Translations under genes and position numbers: made by a program
In this document: one piece after another, positions 7,524 through 15,374 of the stretch
Position numbering within the stretch: position 1 is the first letter of the stretch
How the letters are laid out: the number at the start of each line of letters is the position of its first letter
The notes under the pieces: generated by a model
What the model saw: only the letters and a program-made list of their open reading frames with translations
Database searches by the model: none
What the model was told of the DNA's origin: nothing
From: Hymenobacter psychrophilus
Lineage (GTDB): Bacteria; Bacteroidota; Bacteroidia; Cytophagales; Hymenobacteraceae
Assembly: GCF_900107135.1 (NCBI RefSeq)
Contig: NZ_FNOV01000011.1
Coordinates: forward strand, 62,001-126,000
Length of the DNA: 64,000 nucleotides
Direction of reading: 5' to 3'

Positions 7524-8924
7524 ATGAAGCTGATAGCCGCCGACTTTGGGGCGGCGCTGCTGGCGTGGGTGTGCTTTTTTCTGGTGCGCAAGTACCTGTT
7601 GCGCGAAATCGGCCCCGATGCCGACTACCATTTCGCCGCCGATGCCGCCTTTCTAGCGGGCGCGTCGCTGATAATTGCTACGTTCTGGACGGGCCTGTAC
7701 GCGCTGTTGGGCGAGTACAACGATATTTTCCGCAAGTCGCGGCTGGCCGAGCTGATCCGGCTGGCGCGCGTGTCGGTGCTGGGAGCGGTGCTCATCTTTT
7801 TCGTGCTGCTGCTCGACGACCAGGGCGTGCAGAACTACCGCAGCTATTACAAAACCATTACGGCCTACTTCCTGCTGCATTTCGCCATTACGGCCGTGCT
7901 GCGGCTCTGGGCCGTGCACAGCGTGCAGCAGCTAGTGCGCGGGGGCGTCATCAGCTTCAATACGCTGTTAGTTGGCTCGGGGTCGCTGGCTCTTAGCACC
8001 TGCCACGACCTGCGCCGCACCGGCCGCGAACTAGGCCTGCGGCTGGTGGGTTTCGCGCCGCTGGGCCCGGGCATCGACGCCGAGCTGGCGGTTGAACTGC
8101 CCGAGCGCGGCTCGTACCGCGACCTGCCGGCGCTGGTACAGGAGTTGAATCTGGAACAGATCGTGATTGCCATCGAACCCAGCGAACACCGCGTAATCGA
8201 GGAAATTCTGACGCTGCTCGAAGGCACGCCCGCCCGCATCAGCATCCTGCCCGACCTCTACCAGATGCTGCTGGGCTCGGTGAAGGTGAGCCACGTATTT
8301 GGTACGCCGCTCATCGACATCAAGCAGGATTTGCTGCCCATCTGGCAGAAGGTGGCCAAGCGACTGATCGATGTAGTGGGGTCGGTGCTGTTTCTGCTGC
8401 TGGGCTGGCCGGTGTACGCCTTCACGGCCCTCATGGTCCGGCTCTCGTCGCCGGGGCCGATATTTTACTCGCAGGAGCGCATCGGGCGCAATGCCGTACC
8501 GTTCCGCATCTATAAGTTTCGCTCGATGTACGTCGATGCCGAGCAGGCTGGCCCGGCCCTGTCGTCCGACCACGACCCGCGCATTACACGCTGGGGCCGC
8601 TTTATGCGCCGGGTGCGCCTCGACGAGCTGCCCCAGTTCTGGAACGTCATCAAGGGCGACATGAGCCTGGTGGGCCCGCGGCCCGAGCGCCGCTTCTTCA
8701 TCGACCAGATCGTGCAAATTGCCCCCCATTACCGTCACCTGCACCGCGTGCGCCCCGGCCTCACCAGCCTCGGCCAGGTAAAGTACGGCTACGCCGAAAC
8801 CGTGGCCCAAATGGTCGAGCGCCTCAAATTCGACATCCTTTACATCGAAAACATGAGCCTGGCCATGGACTTCCGGGTGCTGCTCTACACGCTCAAGATT
8901 ATTATCGAGGGCCGCGGGAAGTGA
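7524..8924 (+). CDS. Undecaprenyl-phosphate sugar phosphotransferase (WcaJ/EPS initiating type)
   Basis: 466-residue polyisoprenyl-phosphate hexose-1-phosphate transferase, which begins exopolysaccharide or O-unit synthesis by moving a sugar-1-phosphate from a nucleotide sugar to undecaprenyl phosphate. Four hydrophobic segments fill residues ~1-140, a CoA-binding/Rossmann-like domain follows (~145-260), and the catalytic bacterial sugar transferase domain begins near 278 (KRLIDVVGSVLFLL) with PGPIFYSQERIGRN, KFRSMYVDA, RRVRLDELPQFWNVI and MSLVGPRPE. The Met at 7524 is chosen since upstream residues are not membrane-like. No glycosyltransferase cluster is adjacent, so it acts as an orphan initiating enzyme here. 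Confidence 0.93.
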   Translation: MKLIAADFGAALLAWVCFFLVRKYLLREIGPDADYHFAADAAFLAGASLIIATFWTGLYALLGEYNDIFRKSRLAELIRLARVSVLGAVLIFFVLLLDDQGVQNYRSYYKTITAYFLLHFAITAVLRLWAVHSVQQLVRGGVISFNTLLVGSGSLALSTCHDLRRTGRELGLRLVGFAPLGPGIDAELAVELPERGSYRDLPALVQELNLEQIVIAIEPSEHRVIEEILTLLEGTPARISILPDLYQMLLGSVKVSHVFGTPLIDIKQDLLPIWQKVAKRLIDVVGSVLFLLLGWPVYAFTALMVRLSSPGPIFYSQERIGRNAVPFRIYKFRSMYVDAEQAGPALSSDHDPRITRWGRFMRRVRLDELPQFWNVIKGDMSLVGPRPERRFFIDQIVQIAPHYRHLHRVRPGLTSLGQVKYGYAETVAQMVERLKFDILYIENMSLAMDFRVLLYTLKIIIEGRGK

Positions 8925-9022
8925 TGGACTGAAACATTTCTGCTGCCAGGGTTTTGTTATACCACCTGCTGCCTGTCCGAATCTGGCTGCCGCTCATTTA
9001 CCACTTTTACCACTATCCATCT

Positions 9023-9613
9023 GTGTTTACCGGCATCATCGAAACATTAGGCAGCATCAGCGCCATACGCCGTGAAGGCTCCAACATCCATTTCACCGTA
9101 GCTTCGGGCTTTGCTTCGGAGCTGAAAATCGACCAGAGCGTGGCCCACGACGGCGTATGCCTGACGGTGGTAGCCGTGGACGCCGCGGCCGGCACCCACG
9201 TGGTCACGGCCATCGACGAGACGCTGCAAAAAACCAACCTCAGCACTTGGGCACCTGGCCGGCGCGTAAACCTGGAACGCTGCCTGGCTGCCAACGGCCG
9301 CTTCGACGGCCACATCGTGCAGGGCCACGTGGACCTGACGGCCACCTGCGAGTCGGTTGCCGACCAGAACGGCTCCTGGCTCTACCGCTTCCGCCACGAA
9401 GCCGGCCCCGGCCGCGTGACGGTCGAAAAAGGCTCCATCTGCATCAACGGCACCAGCCTCACCTGCTTCGAGAGCACCGACGACGGCTTCTCGGTGGCCA
9501 TCATCCCCTACACCTACGAGCACACCACCTTCCAGGACCTGCGCCCCGGTGACCGGGTGAACCTGGAGTTCGACATCGTGGGCAAGTACGTGGCCAAGCT
9601 GCTCGGGAAGTAG
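9023..9613 (+). CDS. ribE: Riboflavin synthase, alpha subunit
   Basis: 196 residues catalysing the dismutation of two 6,7-dimethyl-8-ribityllumazines to riboflavin, the last step of riboflavin synthesis. It has the two internally repeated lumazine-binding barrels: the first opens with the invariant FTGIIETLG and contains SVAHDGVCLTVV, the second begins near residue 97 (GHIVQGHVDLTATC) with GSICINGTSLTCF. The start is GTG at 9023, placing FTGIIE directly after the initiator as throughout the family; a longer frame to 8954 has an unrelated N-terminus. No other rib genes adjoin it and no FMN riboswitch is visible in the 98-base leader. Confidence 0.95.
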   Translation: MFTGIIETLGSISAIRREGSNIHFTVASGFASELKIDQSVAHDGVCLTVVAVDAAAGTHVVTAIDETLQKTNLSTWAPGRRVNLERCLAANGRFDGHIVQGHVDLTATCESVADQNGSWLYRFRHEAGPGRVTVEKGSICINGTSLTCFESTDDGFSVAIIPYTYEHTTFQDLRPGDRVNLEFDIVGKYVAKLLGK

Positions 9614-9695
9614 CTTTATAGCCGCCGCTGGCACCGTATAGAACTAGGCTTCGGATTTGCCAGAGCGGGTGCGGCCGGCTTATCTTTCTGGCCCT

Positions 9696-10751
9696 ATGCG
9701 CTACTTGCTATTACTTCTGTCGCTGCTGCTGGCCTGGCCTGGCAGGGCGCAAAACAGCCGCCTCGATTCGGTGCTGACGGCCGAATACGAGGCCGGTCAT
9801 TTCAATGGGGCGGTGCTGGTGCTGAAAGCGGGCCGGGTAGTGGCCCGTTTCAATAAAGGCTACGCCAACCTCCAGTTTGCCGTGCCGGTTACCGACAGCA
9901 CCCGGTTTCCGATTGCGTCGATGACCAAGACGTTTACGGCCCTGCTGACGCTGCAACTCCAGCAGCAGGGCCGGCTGAAACTCGCTGACAAAGCCGCCGC
10001 CTACCTGCCCGAACTGCCACCCGACTGCCAGCACATAACGCTGTTGGACTTGCTGACGCATTATTCAGGTCTTCAGAACGAGTCGGTAAACGCCTACGCT
10101 ACCCGGCTGAGCCCAGCCGATTTCGTGCGAACATATGTTCGGCGCAAGGAAGCCAAAACGGCGCCCGGCTTCAACTACAACAACGTCGACTATATCCTGC
10201 TGACCCGGGTGCTGGAAGTAGCGGCCGGCCGGCCGTACCCGGAGCTGCTGCGGGAGGCTATTCTGGCCCCGCTGGGCATGCGTAATACGGGCGTATTGAC
10301 CGATTACCGCGTTATTGCCAATCTGGCTTACGGCTACCACAACTATTCTTTTGGCGAGGGTAGCCCAGCCAAGCCGCTGCAAAACGATACGCGGGAGTTG
10401 CTGAATTATGCCGGTGCGGGGGCCGTGTACTCGACGGTGGAAGACTTGGGTAAGCTTGTAGAAGCCCTGCGCACCAACCGGCTGCTGCGGCCCCAGGCTA
10501 CGGCCCAGCTGCTCATCAAGCCCCAGCAGCCGGCTTACCTCGACTATGCCCGGGGCCGCCCAACCGTTGGCTTCTACTACAACAACCGCACCTTTGGCCG
10601 GCCGGTGCTGGAGCGCCGCGGCAGTATCGACGGCTTCAACTCGGTGCTGCTCACGAGCCCCGATTTCAGCACGACGCTCATCATCCTCTGCAATACCGAT
10701 ACCGGCGACCTGGAGAAAATAGGTGACGCGCTGTATCCGCTGATAAAATAG
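9696..10751 (+). CDS. Serine hydrolase, beta-lactamase/esterase family (exported)
   Basis: 351 residues with a signal peptide (MRYLLLLLSLLLAWPGRAQ), so periplasmic. Class C beta-lactamase/D-Ala-D-Ala carboxypeptidase-like fold: the nucleophile motif SMTK is in FPIASMTKTFTALL (about residue 73) and the YxN-type motif is FNYNNVDYILL (about 165); the gene ends in the expected helix. Such proteins act as peptidases, esterases or low-level beta-lactamases; substrate not predictable. The start at 9696 begins the signal peptide; a TATCTTTC box (9681-9688) close upstream is near the -7 consensus but leaves a very short leader. Confidence 0.9.
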   Translation: MRYLLLLLSLLLAWPGRAQNSRLDSVLTAEYEAGHFNGAVLVLKAGRVVARFNKGYANLQFAVPVTDSTRFPIASMTKTFTALLTLQLQQQGRLKLADKAAAYLPELPPDCQHITLLDLLTHYSGLQNESVNAYATRLSPADFVRTYVRRKEAKTAPGFNYNNVDYILLTRVLEVAAGRPYPELLREAILAPLGMRNTGVLTDYRVIANLAYGYHNYSFGEGSPAKPLQNDTRELLNYAGAGAVYSTVEDLGKLVEALRTNRLLRPQATAQLLIKPQQPAYLDYARGRPTVGFYYNNRTFGRPVLERRGSIDGFNSVLLTSPDFSTTLIILCNTDTGDLEKIGDALYPLIK

Positions 10752-10769
10752 GCTCGCAGGACTCTACTC

Positions 10770-11336
10770 TTAAGTTGATGCGGGTCCGAAAAAACCTTCT
10801 GCGGCCTGCCAGGCTGCTGCATCCTGACGGACGTCACCGGGGCGGGAGCCGTTGCCGTAGAGGTAGCCGCCCCAGGCCATGGGCATATAGCTGGCCGTGA
10901 GCTGCAGGGCTTCGTGCAGGGGCCGGGCCTCGGCTTCGGGGCCGCTGCCGGCCACCACGGCCCAGAGGGTTTTGCCCCGCATCTGCGCCCGAAAATCGAG
11001 GCCTGTCCCGCGCAGCCAGGCGCTCCAGTAGTCGAGGTAGTGCTTGGCGGGCGTGGAGAGGGCGTACCAGTAAAGCGGTGAGACCAGTACTAAATCGGTG
11101 GCCGCCAGCGTGGCAGCGAGCAGCGTTTTTTCGGGTCCGGCAGTAGGCGTGGGGTAGTGGTCGTCGTGCCGTCGGTCGATGAACGGGGGCAGCGGGTAAT
11201 CGGGAAGAAACAACCACTGCTGCTCCGTTGCGGCGGGCAGAAATTCGGCGGCGCGGCGGGCCAGCAGCTCGCTGTTGCCGCTGCGGCGGGTGCTGCCCAG
11301 CAGAAAGAGAAAACGGCGGCGAGTGGAGTTGACCAT
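10770..11336 (-). CDS. NAD(P)H-dependent FMN oxidoreductase (flavodoxin-like fold)
   Basis: 188-residue flavodoxin-like NADPH-dependent reductase. The N-terminus has the FMN phosphate loop FLLGSTRRSGNSELLARRA; YWYALSTPAKHYLDYW (~95) is the typical flavin-contacting segment, followed by GKTLWAVVAGS. Enzymes of this type reduce quinones, azo dyes or other electrophiles. It faces the HTH gene at 11434, and the 97-base gap contains three copies of a TTGTACCTTAT sequence, so the two genes probably form a regulator-target pair. Confidence 0.9.
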   Translation of the reverse strand: MVNSTRRRFLFLLGSTRRSGNSELLARRAAEFLPAATEQQWLFLPDYPLPPFIDRRHDDHYPTPTAGPEKTLLAATLAATDLVLVSPLYWYALSTPAKHYLDYWSAWLRGTGLDFRAQMRGKTLWAVVAGSGPEAEARPLHEALQLTASYMPMAWGGYLYGNGSRPGDVRQDAAAWQAAEGFFGPAST

Positions 11337-11341
11337 AGGGG

Positions 11342-11424
11342 TTGTACCTTATCAGTCGGTTTTTTCAAAATAGGGTACACAGTTGTACCTTATTTTGTCA
11401 TTGACTTCAGATAAGGTACAACTG
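11342..11424. promoter_or_regulatory. Operator-like repeats between reductase and HTH gene
   Basis: A perfect 14-bp inverted repeat (11380-11393 with 11411-11424; half-site CAGTTGTACCTTAT, spacer 17) lies 10 bases before the HTH start, and a third direct copy of TTGTACCTTAT (11342-11352) lies 6 bases before the reductase start. Three copies of one half-site in 83 bases of divergent intergenic DNA is what an operator for the neighbouring HTH protein would look like. Confidence 0.75.
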
Positions 11425-11433
11425 TTTGCGCTT

Positions 11434-12060
11434 ATGCCACGTCGGGCCATCTTTTCTGCCACCTTGCCGGCACAGGTGCGGCGGTATTTTGGGCTGCCCC
11501 AGTGGGAGCTGGCGGCATTTTTGGGCGTAAGTGCCGAGCTGGTGAAGCACATTGAGGCGGGCCGGCGCACGCTTACCGGCCCGGTGCTGCTGCGCCTCAA
11601 CGAGCTGGCCCGGTGGTTGCCGGCCACCCCGGAGGCCCCCGGGCCGGGGCGGCCGGTCGCCCCAGACCCGCCAGCGGCGGCCAGCAGTGCGGACCCCGAA
11701 GCGGCGGCGCCGCTGCTGGCCCGGCTCGATGTGTGCCAGCACCGGGCCCGCCAGCTGCGCCGGCTGCTGGCCCGGCAGGAGGCCGACTGGTTGCAGGCCC
11801 GGCGCTGGGAGCAGGTGCTGCCCGCCCTGCTGGCCACCGCTCCGCCCGCCACCAACGTATCGGCCTGGGCCAACCAGCGGCGGCGGTGGCTGCTGGCCCG
11901 GCAGCAGGCAGTCGAGGAGGCATTGGGGGCCGCTGCCGCCGTTGGCTACCAGCTGCGCCGGGTGCGGGCCGAAGCCCTGGAGGCGGAAGTTGCCGCGCTC
12001 CGGGCCCTGCTGCCGCCCGCCGCGGTGGCTACGCTAACTGCCGGGGCCCTGCTGCCATAG
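11434..12060 (+). CDS. Cro/CI-type HTH regulator with long Ala/Arg-rich helical C-terminus
   Basis: 208 residues from the Met at 11434, chosen because an upstream extension would be translated from the operator. Residues ~10-52 form a lambda-repressor-type HTH (VRRYFGLPQWELAAFLGVSAELVKHIE). The remainder has a Pro/Ala-rich linker and then a long Arg/Leu/Ala-rich helical region (RARQLRRLLARQEADWLQ...) likely to dimerise. No effector domain is recognisable. It is divergent from the FMN reductase and probably controls it and itself. The stop coincides with the damaged start of the pseudogene that follows. Confidence 0.82.
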   Translation: MPRRAIFSATLPAQVRRYFGLPQWELAAFLGVSAELVKHIEAGRRTLTGPVLLRLNELARWLPATPEAPGPGRPVAPDPPAAASSADPEAAAPLLARLDVCQHRARQLRRLLARQEADWLQARRWEQVLPALLATAPPATNVSAWANQRRRWLLARQQAVEEALGAAAAVGYQLRRVRAEALEAEVAALRALLPPAAVATLTAGALLP

Positions 12061-12293
12061 GCCAAAGAGTACCAACGCATTTCAACCACGTCGAAATGCG
12101 AACCAATCGAGCCTAACGAAGGCGACAAGCGCTACATCCGCCGCGACGAGGACGGAAAAATCAAGGAATCAGTTGACCTCAGCAAGTCTTTCCCTCCTCC
12201 CTTGATGACCGCCGCCACGCCAAATACACCAGCCAGCCCGGCCACCACGACGAGGGCGACGGGCACACTGGCAACCGCCAGCCGGCCGAGTAG
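12061..12293 (+). pseudogene. Remnant of a small Lys/Arg/Asp-rich protein gene (frameshifted, start lost)
   Basis: Reading on from 12061 gives KEYQRIS, then EPNEGDKRYIRRDEDGKIKE, a charged sequence that looks like a genuine small conserved protein. Around 12190-12204 the frame shifts; the continuation (DDRRHAKYTSQPGHHDEGD, ending in a TAG at 12291-12293) reads as coherent hydrophilic protein in another frame. There is no start: the bases before GCC-AAA-GAG are CCATAG, where ATG would be expected, so one inserted A may have destroyed the start and formed the stop of the HTH gene. I recognise the charged motif as resembling short hypothetical proteins but give no function. Confidence 0.6.
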
Positions 12294-12471
12294 TCACTGC
12301 CCGCACAGTCTGATATTTGAAAAGCTAGCTGACACCTCTGTGAGCTGCCTCTTTTTACGCAACAGCATCAGCTGCCGGCAATACGCAAATAGCTGATTTT
12401 ACAGCGCCTGGAGAATGATGTTTTTTAAAGATATTGCCGCGCTTATTCCTTCCACTTCAGTTTTCTGTGTT

Positions 12472-13083
12472 ATGAAAAAACCTGCCTGGGCGCCATTGCT
12501 GGCGCTAGCCTTGCTGGCCGGTGCCTGCAACCAAACCACCCCCGCCCAAACCGCTACGGCCCCTGCCAGCCCGGCCACCGCCCCAACGGTAACGGCAGTA
12601 GCAGTGGCAGAAACTTCCGCCGCTCCCGAAACCATCGATTACCGGCAAATTCGCATCAACGGCCTGCCCTTCGAGACAACCACGGCCGAACTGCTAAAGG
12701 CCCTGGGCCCGCCCGACCGCATCAAGAAAGATGCTGTGGAGTGCGGCGGCCACTTCGAATTCAGTAAGGGCGACCACTACGAATATGGTCCCAGCCTGTT
12801 TGAAGTGAACGGCAAGCGGGCCGTAATGGGCACCGTAGACTTCAGCAGCGGCACGTTTCGCGTTACGATTGGCGGGCAGGTACTCGACCAGAATACGACG
12901 TTCGAGGAAATCCGCCAGCGCTACCCGCAGGCAGCCAGCAAGGTACACGACTGGCGGCCCGGGGGCACTACCGGGCCAACGTACCAAGGGGTAACCATTC
13001 AAGAGCCCGGAACAGATGATTCGTTGGGCCTGTATTTTCAGAACGGCAAGCTGGTTCGGTTTGATGCCTTCTCGCCCTGCTGA
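12472..13083 (+). CDS. Hypothetical lipoprotein
   Basis: 203 residues. The Met at 12472 begins a lipoprotein signal sequence (MKKPAWAPLLALALLAGAC) with lipobox LAGAC; Lys-Lys at the N-terminus supports this start over 12415. A Thr/Ala/Pro-rich stretch (to ~60) is followed by a beta-rich domain (IDYRQIRINGLPFETTTAEL...LKALGPPDRIKKDAVECGGH) whose ...LLKALGPPD... turn recalls SmpA/BLIP-like repeats, though I cannot confirm membership. Two Cys remain in the mature domain (one near 86, one at the C-terminus). Envelope location inferred; function unknown. Confidence 0.8.
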   Translation: MKKPAWAPLLALALLAGACNQTTPAQTATAPASPATAPTVTAVAVAETSAAPETIDYRQIRINGLPFETTTAELLKALGPPDRIKKDAVECGGHFEFSKGDHYEYGPSLFEVNGKRAVMGTVDFSSGTFRVTIGGQVLDQNTTFEEIRQRYPQAASKVHDWRPGGTTGPTYQGVTIQEPGTDDSLGLYFQNGKLVRFDAFSPC

Positions 13084-13104
13084 TACGCGGTGGGCCTGAT
13101 GGTG

Positions 13105-13171
13105 CCGAACAAGCAAAATCCCCCGGCACCCGCGCCGTACGCGCCGTGGCCGGGGGATTTTGCTTGTTCGG
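13105..13171. terminator. Bidirectional terminator hairpin
   Basis: Perfect 23-nt arms (13105-13127 and 13149-13171) around a 21-base loop, between the convergent lipoprotein and PAP2 genes. The arms contain A4 and T4 tracts, so each strand shows a stem closed by T-rich sequence. Confidence 0.85.
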
Positions 13172-13182
13172 CTACGAGCGGT

Positions 13183-13773
13183 TCAGAGTGCCTCGGCGGC
13201 CGTTTCGTGGGGCCACCAGCGGGCCGCCAGCCGCTGGTAGGCTTTGGCGCAGCCCCAGGCCGTGAGGGAGCCCAGCAGCGCCCCGGCCAGCACATCGGTG
13301 GGGTAGTGGGCGGCTAAGTACATGCGGCTGTAGCTCACCACCAGGGCCCAGGCAAACAGCAGCGCCTTGGCCACCCGGTAGCGGCGGGGCAGCACCAGGG
13401 TCATAAACACGGCCAAGGCGAAGGCATTGGCCGCGTGCGACGACAGAAACCCAAACTGCCCGCCGCAACCGTGGGCCAGGTTGAGCGCGGCCGATAGGTC
13501 GGGGTCGTGGCAGGGGCGCAGGCGGGCGAAGTAGGGCTTGAAGAAGCGGCTGGAAATTACATCGGCCAGGGCGATGCTGGCGCCCAGCAGCGGCAGCAGC
13601 AGCCGGGCCCGGCGGCCATAAACGTAGATGAGCACGACCAGCAGCACGAAATAGGCCGGAAACCACACGAAGCGTTCGGTGAAGAACACCATCCACTTGT
13701 CGAGGCCGGGCGAGCGGTTGGCGTTGGCCGCTACCAGCAGCCAGCGGTCCAGAGCCTGCAGCTGCTCTAGCAC
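13183..13773 (-). CDS. PAP2-family membrane phosphatase
   Basis: 196-residue integral membrane phosphatase of the PAP2/BacA-like lipid phosphatase superfamily, acting on phosphatidic acid, undecaprenyl pyrophosphate or similar at the outer face of the inner membrane. All three signatures are present in order: KPYFARLRP (KxxxxxxRP, ~80-88), SSHAAN (variant of PSGH, ~110-115) and SRMYLAAHYPTD (SRxxxxxHxxxD, ~147-158). About five membrane segments surround them. Its start overlaps the hemF stop by 7 bases, so it is the second gene of a hemF operon, and a bidirectional terminator follows it. Confidence 0.93.
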   Translation of the reverse strand: MLEQLQALDRWLLVAANANRSPGLDKWMVFFTERFVWFPAYFVLLVVLIYVYGRRARLLLPLLGASIALADVISSRFFKPYFARLRPCHDPDLSAALNLAHGCGGQFGFLSSHAANAFALAVFMTLVLPRRYRVAKALLFAWALVVSYSRMYLAAHYPTDVLAGALLGSLTAWGCAKAYQRLAARWWPHETAAEAL

Positions 13774-14780
13774 TGGCCGGTGGTTTCAGCGGTGGAAGGG
13801 TCGGCCCTCGGGCCAACCGCCGCGCTGGCGCCCAGCCAGTCGAGGCCGGGGCGCAGCCACTGCTGGGTGTCGGCCTCGGGCGAGTCGGGGGCGGGCTGCA
13901 GGTTGTAGTGCCACTCGGCCTGGGGCGGCAGGCTCATCAGAATGCTTTCGGTGCGGCCGCCGGTTTCGAGCCCGAAGCGGGTGCCCCGGTCGATGGCCAG
14001 GTTGAACTCGGCGTAGCGGCCGCGGCGCACCAGCTGCCACTTTTTCTGGGCTTCGGTGTGGGCTTGGCCGGCATTCTGGCGCAGTAGTTTGCAGTAGCTG
14101 CGGCCGTACACCTCGCCCACGGCCCGCACAAAAGCAAACAGCTGCTCGGCATCGGCCTCTTTGCCCACGATGAGGCGGTCGAAGAAGATGCCGCCCACGC
14201 CGCGGGTTTCCTGGCGGTGGGGTAGGTAGAAGTACTCATCGGCCCACTTTTTAAAGCGCGGGTAATAGCCGGCGCCGTGCTGCTGGCAGACCTGGGCAAT
14301 TTGCTCGTGAAACCAGCGCGCCTGGGCCACGTCCACGTAAATCGGGGTCAGATCGAGCCCGCCGCCAAACCAGGCCTCCCCGTTGCCGGCCTCGAAATAG
14401 CGCACGTTCATGTGCGAGATGGGGGCCAGCGGGCTGCGCGGGTGCTGCACCACGCTCACGCCGGTGGCAAAATAGTCGGGCGAGGGCATGAGCAGCTGCC
14501 GGGCTGCGGCGTCGCTCATGCGGCCTTCCACAGCCGAGAAATTCACGCCGCCTTTTTCGATGAGGGTGCCTTCGGTAAGCACCCGCGAGCGGCCGCCGCC
14601 ACCGCTGTGGTGCTGCCAGGCATCTTCGCGGAAGCGGCCGGAGCCGTCGGTGGCTTCGAGCTGCTGGCAGAGCCAGTCCTGAAACAGGCGCATCCAGGCC
14701 TCCACGGTGTCGCGGAAGCGGGGCAGCCCGGTGGGCGGGGCGGGAAAGGGGGCGAGGGTGGAAGCAGGAAAATCGGGCAT
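13767..14780 (-). CDS. hemF: Oxygen-dependent coproporphyrinogen III oxidase
   Basis: 337 residues. Converts coproporphyrinogen III to protoporphyrinogen IX with O2 in haem synthesis, which implies aerobic growth. Diagnostic sequences: GGGGRSRVLTEGTLIEKGGV (~58-77), MNVRYFE, FGGGLDLTPIY and, near the C-terminus, GRYAEFNLAIDRGTRFGLE followed by TGGRTESILMSLPP. Length fits the family (~300) plus short Pro-rich ends. A TACCTTTG box lies only 5 bases upstream of the ATG (14786-14793), so the transcript is probably nearly leaderless. Translationally coupled to the PAP2 gene. Confidence 0.96.
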   Translation of the reverse strand: MPDFPASTLAPFPAPPTGLPRFRDTVEAWMRLFQDWLCQQLEATDGSGRFREDAWQHHSGGGGRSRVLTEGTLIEKGGVNFSAVEGRMSDAAARQLLMPSPDYFATGVSVVQHPRSPLAPISHMNVRYFEAGNGEAWFGGGLDLTPIYVDVAQARWFHEQIAQVCQQHGAGYYPRFKKWADEYFYLPHRQETRGVGGIFFDRLIVGKEADAEQLFAFVRAVGEVYGRSYCKLLRQNAGQAHTEAQKKWQLVRRGRYAEFNLAIDRGTRFGLETGGRTESILMSLPPQAEWHYNLQPAPDSPEADTQQWLRPGLDWLGASAAVGPRADPSTAETTGQC

Positions 14781-14785
14781 CGGGG

Positions 14786-14793
14786 CAAAGGTA
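14786..14793 (-). promoter_or_regulatory. Candidate -7 promoter box for hemF
   Basis: TACCTTTG on the minus strand, exact match to TAnnTTTG, 5 bases before the hemF ATG, which predicts a leaderless or near-leaderless mRNA. Confidence 0.55.
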
Positions 14794-14834
14794 AAACTTT
14801 CCGTTGGCCGGTTGTTTCTACCGCCCTCAGTTAA

Positions 14835-15329
14835 CTACCGGCACACGGTAAACCGAAGGCTATCCGGCAGCAGAAGCAGCGGTGGCTCGGAGCGGCGGCC
14901 GGCTTCATCAACCCCAAACCGGACCTGGTATTGTTCGCCCGGTTCCAAACGATAACGACTTAAAAAGGTGCTTTGATCATCGAGCTGCACCTGTCCCCGC
15001 GCCGGTATCACGAGCCGGAGTGGGAGGGTGCTGGTAGCGTGTGCAGTAGTCGGCAGCTGGGGTGAGGTTAGGCAACTCACGCACGCTGGCGTCCGCATCT
15101 GCAGGCGAAGCTCCAGGGTCTGAAGCGTAACCGACCGCGGGTTGGGGTTGGTAAGCACGTAATGAATGGTGGTCGCTCGGTTGGCGGGCACGCACCCCGG
15201 CAGGCTCACTTCGACCGTAACTGGCTGGAGCGGCGGCAGCCGGGGAGAGCAGGCCCCGCCCAGTAACCCCGGCAGCAGCAGTAGTATCTGCAACTTAAAA
15301 AGTCGAGCGTAGCTACGGGGCTGCAACAT
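14835..15329 (-). CDS. Hypothetical lipoprotein
   Basis: 164 residues with a hydrophobic signal (LFKLQILLLLPGLLGGAC) ending in a lipobox Cys at ~27. The mature part is an immunoglobulin-like or beta-sandwich-looking sequence (VTVEVSLPGCVPANRATTIHYVLTNPNPRSVTLQTLEL) with four further Cys, including the pair ACVSC, so internal disulfides are likely. No family recognised. It precedes hemF by 54 bases on the same strand but hemF has its own promoter. Divergent from the MBL gene at 15375. Confidence 0.8.
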   Translation of the reverse strand: MLQPRSYARLFKLQILLLLPGLLGGACSPRLPPLQPVTVEVSLPGCVPANRATTIHYVLTNPNPRSVTLQTLELRLQMRTPACVSCLTSPQLPTTAHATSTLPLRLVIPARGQVQLDDQSTFLSRYRLEPGEQYQVRFGVDEAGRRSEPPLLLLPDSLRFTVCR

Positions 15330-15374
15330 CTGGCTTCGGGTTATACTTGTTGAAAGATATGATTTCTTCTGCGC

